A stretch of 64,000 nt of DNA from Escallonia rubra (taxonomy: Eukaryota > Streptophyta > Magnoliopsida > Escalloniales > Escalloniaceae). Where the stretch lies: NCBI GenBank assembly GCA_033065855.1, contig JAVXUO010000835.1, forward strand, positions 372,001 through 436,000, read 5' to 3'. How positions within the stretch are numbered: the first letter of the stretch is position 1; every line of letters starts with the position of its first letter. A program made the position numbers and the translations under genes. Of the stretch, positions 23,101 through 33,729 are shown piece after piece. The notes beneath the pieces were generated by a model that worked only from the letters and a program-made list of their open reading frames with translations, searched no databases and was not told the DNA's origin.

Positions 23101-25970
23101 GAACTACAAGAGAAAGGGAGAGATTGTAAACTAACATAACATGGACCGACGGAACACTAGATCTGGGATAGAAACTTCTCTCAATGTAAGTGAGTGAGAG
23201 TGTGAGAGAGTGAGAGAGAGAAAGATGGAGAGAGGTAAGGAGGGAGGGAGGAATTCCTCCCCACAACCCAAAGCTGACTCTTAAAGAGCCAGGTTGAGGA
23301 ACTAGAAGAGAAGAGGGGGAGCTATTACTTTATTTACAATGAGAAAATCAGAAGGATATCTGCCGCTAATACCAAATAGCCAACCAATTCTGTGATGATA
23401 TTTGAGACATCAATGTGTAGAGCATAGTAGCTGAGGAGGCTGTGTAGAGTACCATGACAAGACTAAATTTTTTCATTTCTTTGCCTGGAAGAATACAGAA
23501 TTGAACTAAGCCCTTTATCCCAAACTAGCTAGGGTTGGCTACAAAAATCCTTTTCTTCCTCTATCCACGTTTGCCTGATATAAATATACTTCTTGAAATC
23601 AAAACAATTCTCTCTATTCTATTCAAGCAAAAGCAGTCTAGAGTCTACCCCTGCCTCCTTTTGACACCGTAACAAGGCAGAAGTCATTCTTCCACACCAA
23701 GGCATCTAAAGATATGTGCTGAATGTGTTCGTCCTTCATTTGGTATACCAGCACCTTTGTGCGAGTATTTCCCTTTAATAACTTATGTATATTGTTAATC
23801 GTGCGGCTACCTGTTCACCTAAGTATCGTATTTCTAAATTTACAACATTCCATTCAACATTAGATAGCATGCCTCACCACCTTCCTACAGTATTTTCCCT
23901 TCAATAAAGTATTGTGAACGCAAGACACTCCAAAAGCACGTCCGTGCTTTATCTCAGCTTATCTTCTTCTGCGGGTAATATCTTCGTCAATTTACCCCTT
24001 CTCGTGAAATACTGATGCAAGACACTTAAAAATATCCTTCTTATATACCTCTTGCCCCTCCTTATCTACATCACCTAAGTCTTCTCCTACTCTTAGTGTA
24101 AGTCCTTGTCCTACTTAGCCTAAAACCTTATGATTCAGTAACTCCAAATTTGCTCTTTGCATGAGCCCATACGAGCCCCTTCAACCAACACCGTATTACC
24201 CGGGAAAGTAAACATGCAATGCTGTACATTGTCCATATGAAACTCATCCATAACGAAAGCAACTAGCTAGGGGCACAAAGTTGATCCCAAGTAAGGTTCT
24301 ACCAAAATCGAAATTTACTTATTGTGCCATGAGCATTCATGGTTCTCATACTAGTTACTACTCCAAGGTACAAAACCTTAAAAACATCAACACACGTGGT
24401 CAGCATTCATTCGCCCTTTATATAAATACTCTCCAGCATTACTCGAACAGTTTCTGTCCCATAATAATCATAAAATTGTCTTCTGCCTCCGCAACCACAT
24501 AGCTCTTTGGAGTTTGGACCGGCTATATGAGGTGACCTTCAGGTAGTTGGAATATTCCAAACACGCCACTCGTCTATGGTTGGCAGTATGAACTTAGACT
24601 CGATATATTCAGGATACCTTTTGAAGCCTCCAGATCCCATCAGCCATCCTTACCCAGCTCACCGAAATCAGGAGATTGCTTATTAGGAACAGAATCCAAG
24701 CATAGTACGAATACTCCTCTTGCTCTCTCATTGATATGAAGTGCATCAGCTACATGCATAGTCCATATACATTTCAAAAAAGTAGGATACTTCTAGCATG
24801 GCAAGTTGGCAACACATACGCGTTTGGAAACGTATACGACACTGATACCTATCAATACATATCCCGGAAGTTGTAGACGTGTCCATAAATATTAAGAAGA
24901 TTCTTAACTTTAGACAACTAGCTGACTCTTCTTCGTCACTAGCCAAATGTAACCAACAAATTAAGATGTTAAGAAATACTACATTCCTTTAGCTTGCCAA
25001 AAGAAATTAGGGAGAAGATGTGGACCATGGAAAAAAGTGGCATGTGAACACTTGTAAATGAGTAGGCGTTGAAGGGTCATCCTATCATGTGAAAGTTATG
25101 GTATGCATTATCACATAACCATAAACATGTATCGAATTACAAACGTATATTTCTCAATATACCTTGGTTTAAATAATTTTGGTGCCTTACAATCCTATAG
25201 ATTCACCTATACACAAGATACTATGGTCCTTATGTTAGACCTTGGTTGCAAGGAGCATGGGCAGGTGCGAGGTTCCAGAGCTGGAGCGTCACTACTATAG
25301 CGGGTTTTGGTGTGGAAGCGGGTGCGAGATTCGAAGCGGGGTTTTGCGGTGGGAGAGTCTCAGATAGAAGAATCCTGCAACTAAGTATTAGATAGTACTA
25401 TTAGCTATTCGTATGATCGTATCCAACAACATTTTTGAGATTCAATTGTGCAATTCGTGTCCGAAATTTATATCAGTGGAGGATAATAAATAAGTTCAAT
25501 ACAAAAATTGATCAATGGTTTCAGTAAGCACGACTACAGAACACAACTCGTATGGGAGTTCAGGAGACATGCCTGAGTTGTAATCCGTGCCGGAATCCTT
25601 GCAAAGGACCGAGCGGATGAGAGCCGCACAATGGACCTTCACAAGAGATAAAACCACAAGTAATGTATCTCAGTTAAGATAAGACTTCAAACTCAGTAAC
25701 ATCGAGAGATTACCATAACAAGAAGAATATATAGAACAAAAAAGAATGAAATATGTTCGATAATCGGATTAGGCAACAGAATGCAAAAACTGGATAAATG
25801 CGGACGGAATTGACAGTGGTAAACCCTGGTGAACATAGAACTTTTACATCATCGCTCAAAATACAAGTACCCTAGTATGCGCCTGAAAGACCTAGCACAC
25901 GAACCGCAAAAAGGAAAACACAAACTAAATAAGTGTGGGCGTGGGCGTGTGTTCATTACCTCCGTAGCAT
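10944..25970 (-). CDS. MIC60: MIC60/mitofilin, MICOS complex subunit
   Basis: MIC60 is the core inner-membrane subunit of MICOS; it shapes crista junctions and in plants also binds lipids. Coding exons in transcript order: 25970-25960, 21315-21282, 20877-20128, 20077-19949, 19775-19623, 19469-19392, 16026-15934, 15842-15723, 15114-15037, 13666-13487, 11386-11285, 11177-10944. Together they give 653 codons, close to the ~650 residues of Arabidopsis MIC60. Layout: basic start MLRRSIL; membrane segment near residues 42-60 (VAYIFGGATLCAAGMAAH); a polar acidic linker to about 265; coiled coil about 330-460; the mitofilin C-terminal domain (MAFYARSEEARQSHSVHKL, GGGGILAHSLAHVAS, NRAITEQALTVLQSYA). 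All introns are GT-AG except one GC-AG. The first two exons are the least certain. Confidence 0.93.
11285..11386 (-). CDS. MIC60: MIC60 exon 11
   Basis: 34 codons, FDALKGTLRHFSLLPPGGGG to AHVASRLK; amphipathic mitofilin C-terminal core. Confidence 0.93.
11387..13486 (-). other. MIC60 intron with a TRIM
   Basis: GC-AG intron. Besides the TRIM at 12,599-12,955 it holds AT-rich sequence with no recognised content. Confidence 0.75.
12599..12955 (+). mobile_element. TRIM (miniature LTR retroelement)
   Basis: Two similar ~72-75 bp direct repeats (about 12,599-12,674 and 12,884-12,955) share AAGCATGATAACA and CTAGCAGCT and end TAACTTAACA. The primer-binding site TGGTATCAGAGC (initiator-Met tRNA type) follows the left repeat at once. 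A purine-rich GTAAGGGAAAG precedes the right repeat. The interior is about 210 bp with no coding capacity. The two repeats are clearly diverged, so it is old. Confidence 0.75.
13487..13666 (-). CDS. MIC60: MIC60 exon 10 (GC donor)
   Basis: 60 codons, GALALEDALSKGLPIQKEID to TLLQLNLK. The donor is AAG|GCAAGT, the classic plant GC-AG consensus. The family reads on into FDALKGTLRHFS, so the splice point is fixed by the protein. Confidence 0.92.
13838..13905. repeat. GAAGCATGGACAC-type repeat arm
   Basis: Reads GTGAAGCATGGACACTCC and then CCTGACACGCCCAGGACAC. It shares the GAAGCAYGGACAC end with other short elements in the window. No partner arm was located. Confidence 0.35.
14640..14770 (+). 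mobile_element. L1-type LINE C-terminal fragment
   Basis: Plus-strand frame reads EKNNRTFEGSSSSILDVK then LHFMRTLCSWS, matching the ERNxRxFE...W..S tail that follows the zinc-binding region of plant L1 ORF2 (from memory). Only this piece is recognisable. Confidence 0.45.
15037..15114 (-). CDS. MIC60: MIC60 exon 9
   Basis: 26 codons, ISALCMAFYARSEEARQSHS to VHKLSL, the most conserved mitofilin block. Confidence 0.92.
15723..15842 (-). CDS. MIC60: MIC60 exon 8
   Basis: 40 codons, EAEEDLKLEKVQELANAKL to EKWTEANLN. Relatives read IEKMAEA where this has IEKWTEA. Confidence 0.88.
15934..16026 (-). CDS. MIC60: MIC60 exon 7
   Basis: 31 codons, EIKKERAKAVAALKSLQEEL to MEFERK; coiled coil. It is separated from exon 6 by a 3.4 kb intron full of small elements. 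Confidence 0.9.
16983..17680. mobile_element. Element with inverted GAAGCRC / GATACG-GGGTGC arms
   Basis: The left arm reads GAAGCACGGACTCCGGCG with GGATACG repeats. The complement of the right arm reads GAAGCGCTAGCACCGGGTG with GGGTGTG/GGGTGC repeats. The interior of about 600 bp has no recognised protein. The arms are similar in design rather than identical. Confidence 0.4.
17899..18188 (-). mobile_element. Small non-autonomous Helitron
   Basis: On the minus strand it begins A|TCTATACTACTTATAAAGG at 18188 and ends CTAG|T at 17899, preceded by a decayed CCCGCGCATCACGTG hairpin. Start TC, end CTRR, and A/T insertion site all fit Helitrons. 290 bp, no coding sequence. Confidence 0.65.
19392..19469 (-). 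CDS. MIC60: MIC60 exon 6
   Basis: 26 codons, EKYEKELKDARARELMYAER to AILDK; charged coiled coil. Confidence 0.9.
19623..19775 (-). CDS. MIC60: MIC60 exon 5 (coiled-coil start)
   Basis: 51 codons, ELDGAAKDLDGAY to REEMRKIK, with VVLDILEAIHEAENRQAELDA as in the family. Confidence 0.9.
19949..20077 (-). CDS. MIC60: MIC60 exon 4
   Basis: 43 codons, LFKDSFFQDGVVTG to TAALPEQK. Phase 0 at both ends. Confidence 0.88.
20128..20877 (-). CDS. MIC60: MIC60 exon 3 (presequence end, membrane segment, acidic linker)
   Basis: 250 codons from IPSYLSSRKEF to KTEHMPG; donor GGG|GTACG. A tandem acceptor (TAG|CAG|ATA) could add one Gln. The membrane segment follows HKPQHY; then FDKLLVKEPRIVRDSAENDN and a Ser/Glu/Asp-rich linker. 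Confidence 0.9.
21282..21315 (-). CDS. MIC60: MIC60 exon 2 (34 nt)
   Basis: Acceptor GTTAG|GAGC and consensus donor ATC|GTAAGT. It gives (R)SILSSLNLDWI and splices in frame to IPSYLSSRKEF. A second in-frame donor at GAG|GTACTT, 48 nt further on, would lengthen the presequence by 16 residues. Confidence 0.6.
22147..22925. mobile_element. Element with inverted GACACC-rich arms
   Basis: The left end reads TAGGAAGCACCGACACC, followed to about 22,330 by many GTGTCCGACACC units. The complement of the right end reads TAGGTAGCATGGACACGG with the same units from about 22,835. The interior has T-rich stretches and a (TA)n. No transposase is seen, so it would be non-autonomous. Confidence 0.5.
23510..23560. 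repeat. Possible LINE-tail-like dispersed repeat
   Basis: CTAGCTAGGGTTGGCTAC resembles the 'CTAGTTGGGGTCGGCTAC' repeat common in plant genomes and often linked to RTE LINE tails. This is from memory, and the flanks are not recognisable. Confidence 0.25.
25960..25970 (-). CDS. MIC60: MIC60 exon 1 (start)
   Basis: ATG CTA CGG AG|GTAATG. It encodes MLR plus two bases. The family starts MLRRSIL, and the next exon supplies G AGC ATT TTA, restoring that start. GC-rich leader sequence lies upstream to about 26,060. Confidence 0.65.
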
Positions 25971-26202
25971 GGTCGACTTTTCGAAATTGAGCGGAGGCTG
26001 CAGTGTGTTGGTATCTGAGTCGGCGGTCGCTTGGGCGATTAGATGATGGCGTTGCCTGAAGGTCCCGCCCGGCGATTCAGGTGAAGTTACCTTCTCGTTT
26101 GTCCATGAAAGTTCTTTTAGTATATTTTTTATTTTTATTTTGTGAGCTGCACTTGTCTGGCTTCGGACTCCGAAGATCGCACTTTCGCCCGTTTTCAATT
26201 TA

Positions 26203-26953
26203 AAGGATGTTTGGGATTGATTCAATCTTGGTCAAACCTGATTTAATCTAGATTAAATCAGGTTTGTGAGTGTTTGGCAAAATAGATTAACAGATTTAAT
26301 CCATCTCCAAAAGCTAAAAACTGATTTAATCCATAATTCTCAAAATCAAAAGTGAGGATTATGAAATAATCACTTTTTCCATAATCAGGTTTGACCATGT
26401 AATTTACCATCCTATCCTTATATTTTTTACAAAAGACCTCTCATACCCCTTAATTAATTAGATAATTGCTGGAGTTTATCTCTTCTCTGCTAACCTCTTT
26501 TCCATACTAATGTTCGTGATGCTATTTGTGATGCGATTTCTACTAGATAATTTTTTTTTTTTTGCTCAAGATAAATTTTATTTGTAATTTTGGGATGTTG
26601 TCCTACTATAAGCAATAACGTGAGATTGATTATGTTTTTAATTTAAAATAAAAAGTAACAACTTTTGTAAAACGTGAAAATAGTTATTTTCATAATTTAT
26701 TTGGACATTATAATTATTTACGAATAAAAGTTATGTTAACGTTACTTGGATATTATAAAAATTGTTTATTGAATGCCCTCTATGGTCATTTTATCATAGT
26801 GAAACTGATTTAAGTACTTTTTATCCAAACACTTTTTATAAATTTAATCTAATTTACAACTACTTTTGTCAAACAGCAAACTGATTCTGATTACATCAGA
26901 TTTTAAAAGATTTAAGCAGAATCTCTTTTTTTTAATCAATCCCAAACGGGCTC
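26203..26953. mobile_element. Tourist-like (PIF/Harbinger) MITE
   Basis: Terminal inverted repeats GGATGTTTGGGATTGATT (left) and, complemented, GCCCGTTTGGGATTGATT (right) are flanked by TTA on both sides. The 751 bp, AT-rich interior has no coding sequence. The left end is about 230 bp upstream of the MIC60 ATG. Confidence 0.7.
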
Positions 26954-27488
26954 TTAGTATTTTGGGGGAAAAAATGTTTTCTTTTTTTGTTATTCTTCCA
27001 TTTCCCTTTTTTCTTTTCCTCGGTTGGGCAAAAGAATTTTTGTTTTTTTTTTGTGTAGAGTAAAAAGATATACCAAGATTAACGGAAAGAGTTACAAAAT
27101 ATGTCCAAATAGGCAAGTAAAAGACTTACGGATGAAAAATTGTAAAAAACTAAAAGCCTACAACAGCAGTAACAAAAATAAAAACTATTCCGTGCCCATT
27201 TTAGTCGCACCCAATAACCCACTTAGGGTCCCATTTTGCACGGCACGACACGTCACGTATTCAACGATCAATTTGTCAACGCTATCAACTGGTCAAAATG
27301 CGCACACTCAAGTCACGTGCATTTTTCATTGACTTTTTGCGGCAATTCATGACAATTTATTTTTGTCGCCAACGTAACAACTTTGGCACCACCAACACTT
27401 AGAAAATGTACAAAGATAGACTTAGCACACCTCCCCCCTAAAGGGGGTCAGCCACCTCCTTTAAGGGGGAGGGAGGGGGGGCACCCTC

Positions 27489-27900
27489 TTTAACGAGGGG
27501 GTCGGCCACTGCTGACACCCTTTTTCCTTTACTTATTCGAACACATTTTGGTCCGCAATGCTCACTCATCGCCCGCGTCTTTAACGGGGGGGTCGGCTAC
27601 TGCTGACACCCTTTTTCCTTTACTTATTCGAACACATTTTGGTCTGCAGTGCTCACTCATCACCCGCGACCATATGTCAGAGGGGGGGGGCACCCTTTTT
27701 AACGGGAGGGGGTCGGCCACTGCTGACACCCTTTTTCCTTTACTTATTCGAACGCATTATGGTCCGCAGTGCTCACTCATCACCCGCGACCATATGTCAG
27801 AGGGGGGGGGGGGGGGGCGGCCACTGCTGACACCCTTTTTCCTTTACTTATTCGAACGCATTATGGTCCACAATGCTCACTCATCGCCCGCGACCATACG
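27489..27900 (+). repeat. Tandem array of ~110 bp units in the 5' LTR
   Basis: Four units, each with TCGGC(C/T)ACTGCTGACACCC, TTATTCGAACRCATT and GCTCACTCATC, separated by G-runs. The 3' LTR has a single unit at about 40,700-40,790. Confidence 0.85.
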
Positions 27901-28280
27901 TCGCTCGTCGTCGCCGCGCGCATGGGTCATTTCCATGACATGTGCCCACAGCACTAAGTATTGTCTCGCGTCTAGTCCGCCTGGCAATTGGTCACATGGG
28001 CCTCCCCTCGCCGCTATCAGGTTCTCTCCGCGTCTCTTGACGCACCTTTGTGGGATTCAGTAAGGGCTTGGACCGGTGGCTGGGGCAACGAGCTTACTCT
28101 GATCATGCCGACGTTGTGTGGTCAGTTTTCTTAGACAGGTAGAGCGACTCTGTGTGGGGCAGGTAGCGCAAATTTGAGAACCGGCTGTCCAATGGAGCAC
28201 CGGTATTTTTCGGCCCCCTTATGACATGTCACTCCTAGGGGATGCCATGTGGCAATTGATGACACATGCATACTTTTACC

Positions 28281-28289
28281 TATAAATAG
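28281..28289 (+). promoter_or_regulatory. LTR TATA box
   Basis: TATAAATAG in the conserved part of the LTR. The same place reads TATAAGTAG in the 3' LTR and has TATTTATA-type sequence in the minus-strand copies. Confidence 0.5.
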
Positions 28290-28640
28290 TGGACTTTGGA
28301 TTTCATTTTGAGGGGAATTCCCTCATTTGACAATTTCACTTTTTCACTCTAGAATCCAAATCCTCTGAAATTCTAAAGAGAGAAACATAGTTGGACTCTG
28401 ACATTGGACCCCTGATGTTGGACCCTGACTTGGACCATAACTTGGACTGTCGACTGTCGGCCATGTTCGTCTCTACCTTGTCTCCACAGCACTGTCACTC
28501 CTCACGGCATGTCTGGGAAGCTTTGCTCTCTGCCCTTACTCCACCCTCACTATCTCTCATTTTGTACAGCTGGCAGCTGACTCGGACTGCATCCTTTGTG
28601 GCACCTCCACGTAGGTACGAACCCACTTTCCTTAGCATCA

Positions 28641-28662
28641 TTTTGGCAACTCTGCTGGGGAG
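28641..28662 (+). other. Primer-binding-site-like segment
   Basis: TTTTGGCAACTCTGCTGGGG directly follows the LTR end TAGCATCA. The equivalent in the second element (complement of 52,096-52,117) reads TTTTGGTGACTCCGCTGGGG. The tRNA is not assigned. Confidence 0.6.
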
Positions 28663-31007
28663 TTGAGCATCGTACTGCAGTCCGCCTGTCTTCCACACTT
28701 AGGCACCATGCCTGTACAACAGAGAGCTACCAGGACGACCAGTCAAGGCCTCAACCTTACTGTGCAAGAAGAAGACCATCCTGGTGACCAAGAAGAGACT
28801 AGTGCCACACGACTCCAAGACCAGCCACCAACCACTGTGCCCGATGTGCAAGTGGTTGTTAGTGCAGCCATCCAACAGCTTACTCCGACCATAACCAATC
28901 TGCAAGACTCTCAGACCACTCTAATGACCGCCATCATGGAAATGTAAAGATCCATACAGGCGTTGGCCTCGCGGTAAGCCATTCCCCCGATCCAACCTTC
29001 AAGGCTTGGGCCTGCTCTTGAAGCCGCCCAGGCCCCAGTGTCGCGACTACCGCTGCCTCAAGCATTCAGACCCTTGGCGGTAGGACTCGCGACATCCTCA
29101 CCACCCGTAGCTGATGCACATCCTTCTGCAGTGCCATCTCGCAGACCGCACAAGGATCTCGGACCAGTGTTGTAATAGGTTCTCCATATCGTCACACCTC
29201 AACGTATGCCAACCCGAAGCTCTTCTGAAACCAATGACTCCATTGAGATGGAGCCCAACCCTTACCCAACTGAACAACACCAAACCACCGGCCAAATGGT
29301 GGACATGTCTCGCCCACTCACCCATGCCCCCGTACAATTACCACTACTAGCCCTTGTCATGTATCAACCCTCACTTGTTCCTGCTCATCAAGTCGCCCCA
29401 TCTGGGGGCTCGGGGGCTCGCGGTACCCTAGCCAGCCACCACCCCTTGGCTGGCCACGAGGAACCATCCCTCAACTATGTCACCGGGTCAAACTTGGAAG
29501 CACTTATCTACCGCCTGTCACAGAACTATGCACCTGACTCCTCAGCTCGGCTGACAGGCCATGCACCATACGCTAACGACATAGCCATCACACCATACCC
29601 ACTCAAGTACAAGCAACCGACCTTTGTGCTCTTCAACAGACATGAGGGCAACGCCCATGAGCACTTAACAAGATTTACAGGCTCATTGGAGCAATATGGC
29701 CCGGGAGACAGTTTGAAGTTGAGGGAGTTTCACAAGTCCCTCACAGGCTTGGCCTATATTTGGTACCACCAAATCCCTGCGGGACTGTTCATTCATGAAG
29801 CGACATGGTCCAGCTATTCTTGGACAAGTTCCATTATGAAGCTGAAAGAGTCACAATAGTGGATATCGCCGGCATACGCCAGAATCTTGGGGAGGACTTG
29901 AACAAATATGTGCACTTTTTTCATCTCAAGTGCCTCGAATGTACGGACTTCATCAAAGATGAGACGTTGGTTCTAATATGCATCAAGAATATGAGTGATG
30001 TATACAGGGTGCATATTGAGAACTTACAATTAAGGTCATGGGGTCACCTCAAAGAGACATCCCACTGCACTTATGAGTCGGTCGGTCCCGTTAAGCTATG
30101 GAAACCTCGCCCGCAGAATGCACTTCTTGTCACGGCAGACGCATCCGGCACTCGGAACAACAACTACAGCGACTACAAGCGTCAGTTCCATGAGGGGGAC
30201 CGACGCCTCGATAAGAGAAGGCGGAGAGAGCCTGCATTCGAGTACCCATGTGACCTAAATACAGTGAAAGACCTTATGGCAGATTGGGTAGCACATGACA
30301 CCAACTTCCAACTGCCACCGATGAGAACAAATATCACCGAAGCGGATAAAGCCAAGCCCAATTATTGCCCCTACCACCGAGCCGTCGAACATCACCTTAA
30401 ACATTACAACGGGATACGCGAGATTTTTGCAAGGAAGGTCGCTGCAGGCGACTTGAAGCTACAAAAGAACAATGATGTCTGTGAGCACCCTTACCCACTG
30501 CATGGAAATAACAATAGGGAGTTTCAGGTTCTCATGGCCATCACTGACCAAGTCGAGCCTGTCATCACCGAAGCCTTAATGGAGGCCATCCCCACGGTCA
30601 CATCTCGTGCACCTTCAGCTAGTCAGCCGACATCCTCCTTCGAGCAAATGAGGAAGATCAAAGGTTTCTTTGATGAAATAAGGTTTTCACCCGCCGCCAA
30701 AACATATTTATCCAACTACCTGATCGAGGTCACCACAGGCCTCGGTCCTGAATGTTTTGCTGCTCAAGCCGAACTCCGACATATCGATTCCACTGCATTG
30801 GTGTTCTCAAATGAAGACTCACCACCGATCGAACATCATAACCGACCGTTGTTTCTGGAATGTACCATTCATGGCACGGGCTTCTCTCGTACCATGGTAG
30901 ACTGCGGTGCCTCAGTCAATATCATACCCTTCATTACTTTGCAAAGGGCTGGCATCCCCGCGAAAAAAATCATACACGACCCAATCAAGATCACCGGCTT
31001 CGGGTAG
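28663..31007 (+). pseudogene. gag and protease region of the Tat-like element
   Basis: Gag-like sequence includes HEGNAHEHLTRFTGSLEQYG and LREFHKSLTGLAYIWYHQIP, the plant Gypsy capsid block. An aspartic protease motif MVDCGASVNIIPF lies near 30,893-30,935. Treated as a fossil region. Confidence 0.75.
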
Positions 31008-31589
31008 GGTCCCCAGTTAACTCTCGGCCATATCACTGTCGACCTCATGGTCAGAACCGTCCGTCGCGACACTACAATATTCTATGTAATAGACAATGAG
31101 CCTGCATTTTATCTCTTACTTGGCCGACCATGGAACCATATCAACAGAGTTGTTCCCTCAACGTACCATCAGTGTGTGAAATTTGTGGCTGATCATACGG
31201 GGCGTGAGGTAGCAGTGACAATCCTAGCCATCAAGGCTCCTTTTGAATGTGCCGAATCATACTTTGCCTGCCTCATTCTTCACCGAACTTACCGAGGACG
31301 ATGAAAATGCCACACACATCCATTCAACCAAACTACCAAACTGGGACAAGCTGTGTGGAAACAAGCCCCCCAAGTCCAAAGCCAAGAAGAATAATAAGAA
31401 CAATGGGTCGACCTCAGCAACGCCGCCTACTATGAAGGCCAACTCCTCGCCTTCATCCCCCAAGTCCAAGAAGCAAATGGCTGAACCAACCTTCCAACGC
31501 ATCGTCAAAAATGGCAAAGTGATGTACCAATTATGACGGTGCGCGGGGGCTCTAGGTGGTCCATCATCTGACCCCTCGACCCTGACCTG

Positions 31590-33510
31590 CCCATGGAGAC
31601 TGAATGGTACTGCGCAGCTGAGCATTGCCCGCCAGACACCGAACTCACCCCTGGCGCTGCCCCACCTTGCTATGAAGACGACCCTCGACCACAGGCCGAA
31701 GACCTTGAAGAAATCAATCTGGCTAACCTGGGGGAGGAACCACAACTTACGTACATTGGCACAAAACTCGCCCCGGGCCAAAGAGAGGAATTGATTACCC
31801 TCCTTTGCGAATATCGCGATGTACTGGCATGGAGTTTACAATGAGATGCCTGGGTTGGACCTTACCTTGGTGACGCACCACCTCAATATTGCTACTGGGT
31901 CCATCCCTGTCAGACAGTATGCGCAAACCTTCTGCCCCGAGCTTGAGTTGAAAATCAAGCAAGAGATAGAATGCCTTCTGCAGGTTGGCTTCATTGAACC
32001 TATCACTCATCCCATATGGCTGGCCAACGTCGTCCCTGTACAAAAAAAGAATGGCCAAGTTCGAATTTGTATTGACTTTCGGGACTTGAACAAAGCGTGC
32101 CCCAAAGACGAGTTTTCATTGCCCAACATTGACATGCTTATGGAGGTCGCTGCCGGACACGAAACCTTGTCTTTCATGGATGGTTTCGCCGGCTACAACC
32201 AAATTCGGATGAATACTGACGAATGTGCCAAGACAGTCTTCCGAACTCCCATGAGCAACTTTTATTAGAAATTCATGCCTTTCAGCCTAAAAAATATGGG
32301 TGCTACCTATCAAAGAGCGATGACAACCATCTTCCACAACATGATACACTATACAGTGGAAGACTATGTCGACGATCTCATCATCAAGTCTAAAAAGGAA
32401 AGTAATCACCTCACTGACCTCCAAGCAGTCTTTAACCGTTGTCACCAGTACAATATGCGGATGAATCCGCTGAAATGTGCCTTTGGAGTCTCCTCCAACA
32501 AATTCCTCAGCTTCATGGTCAGTCGACATGGCATCGACGTTGACCCTTCTAAAGCCGCCTCCATTCAAGAGATGCCCCCTCCCAAAAACACCAAACAGTT
32601 GAAGAGCTTCCTCGACAAGGTTTCTTACCTTCGTCGATTCATCCCTGCCTTGGCTGAGCTTATCACACCATTTCAGCACTTGACACGCAAGAGTGCACCA
32701 TGGAGTTGGGGTGCGCCCCAACAGCAAGCCTTTGAACATATCAAGTCGGTCCTTATGTCACCGCAGACCATGGTAGTGCCACAGCGAGGTATCCCACTCT
32801 TACTCTACTTGACCTCCACCCCCAGGTCCATAGGGGCTTTGCTTGCCCAATAGGTGGATAGGGTGGAGCGTCCTGTTTATTATCTCAGTCAAACGATCAA
32901 GGGACCTGAAGCCAATTACTTTTAGATCGAGAAACATTGCCTAGCCTTGGTTTACGCCTCACAGAAATTCAGACATTACTTTTTGGCACACCAGATCACA
33001 CTTGTCACCAAGGCTGATCCACTCCGGTACATGCTCACCCGCCCTTCCCTGTCTGGCTGACTTACCCGCTGGTTGTTGCTCTTGGCCGAGTTCGGCTTAT
33101 TTATCAAAAACCCTATAGCTCTACGGAGTCAAGCACTTGCAGACCTCTTGGCCTTTTTCTTACGCCAATAATACGAACCGACTTCGGATCAATTGCATGG
33201 GGAGGAGACAGCCCTAATCACCAACATCAATGAATTGTGGACGCTTGAGTTCGACGGCTCAGCCACTAGTAAAGGTCCCAATAAAGCACCCATCCGGCAA
33301 GGGGGTGCCGAAATAGTACTTCGGAGCCCAGATTGTGTTACCACATCCTTATCCTTCAAGCTTGCATTCTCGGTGTCTAACAACGAAGCTGAGTATGAAA
33401 CACTCGTCATTGGCCTCATGCTTGCCATCAGTATGGGGGTTAAGTCATTATGTGTGAAAGGAGACTCAAACTTGATCATGAAGTAGGCTGATTGGGAGTT
33501 TGCACTCAAT
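31590..33510 (+). pseudogene. Reverse transcriptase and two RNase H segments of the Tat-like element
   Basis: RT motifs: RICIDFRDLNKACPKDEF, FMDGFAGYNQI and catalytic YVDD near 32,365-32,376. A Ty3-type RNase H follows, then an archaeal-type RNase H (LEFDGSATSKG...GGAEIVL) near 33,235-33,500, the hallmark of Tat elements. Confidence 0.8.
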
Positions 33511-33729
33511 GAGCCAGCCTTGGCACCTTATCGTGCCTTGGTATAACACTTGGAAGGAAGACTTGGCCATGTTCAATATGAACATCACAACAGACATGCA
33601 GACAACTTGGAGGACTGAACCCTGCACAACTTAAACTTAGTACCAAAGGACACTACCGTAGACGATTGGAGGCAACCGATCGTCGACCAACTCAAGGCAC
33701 CATCCATTGCTTATGCCTCTACCCTCACG

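Larger units (their letters stand above)
21316..25959 (-). other. MIC60 intron 1 (4.6 kb)
   Basis: It contains the GACACC-arm element at 22,147-22,925, a (GA)n tract at 23,190-23,240 and a possible LINE-tail repeat at 23,510-23,560. No conserved coding sequence is seen elsewhere. Confidence 0.55.
27186..28640 (+). repeat. 5' LTR of the Tat-like element
   Basis: Aligns with 40,332-42,096 from the GTCCCATTTTGCA block to the shared end TTCCTTAGCATCA. It is about 300 bp shorter than its partner because the tandem arrays differ and a segment is absent. Confidence 0.85.

Noticed and set aside
25230-25375. Possible MIC60 presequence exon with acceptor TTGCAG|GATTC
   Set aside because: It can be read in frame after MLR, but the residues do not resemble MIC60, whereas 21,315-21,282 restores RSIL.
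27489-27900. CRISPR-like regularly spaced repeats
   Set aside because: The units are contiguous tandem repeats in a plant LTR, without unique spacers or cas genes.
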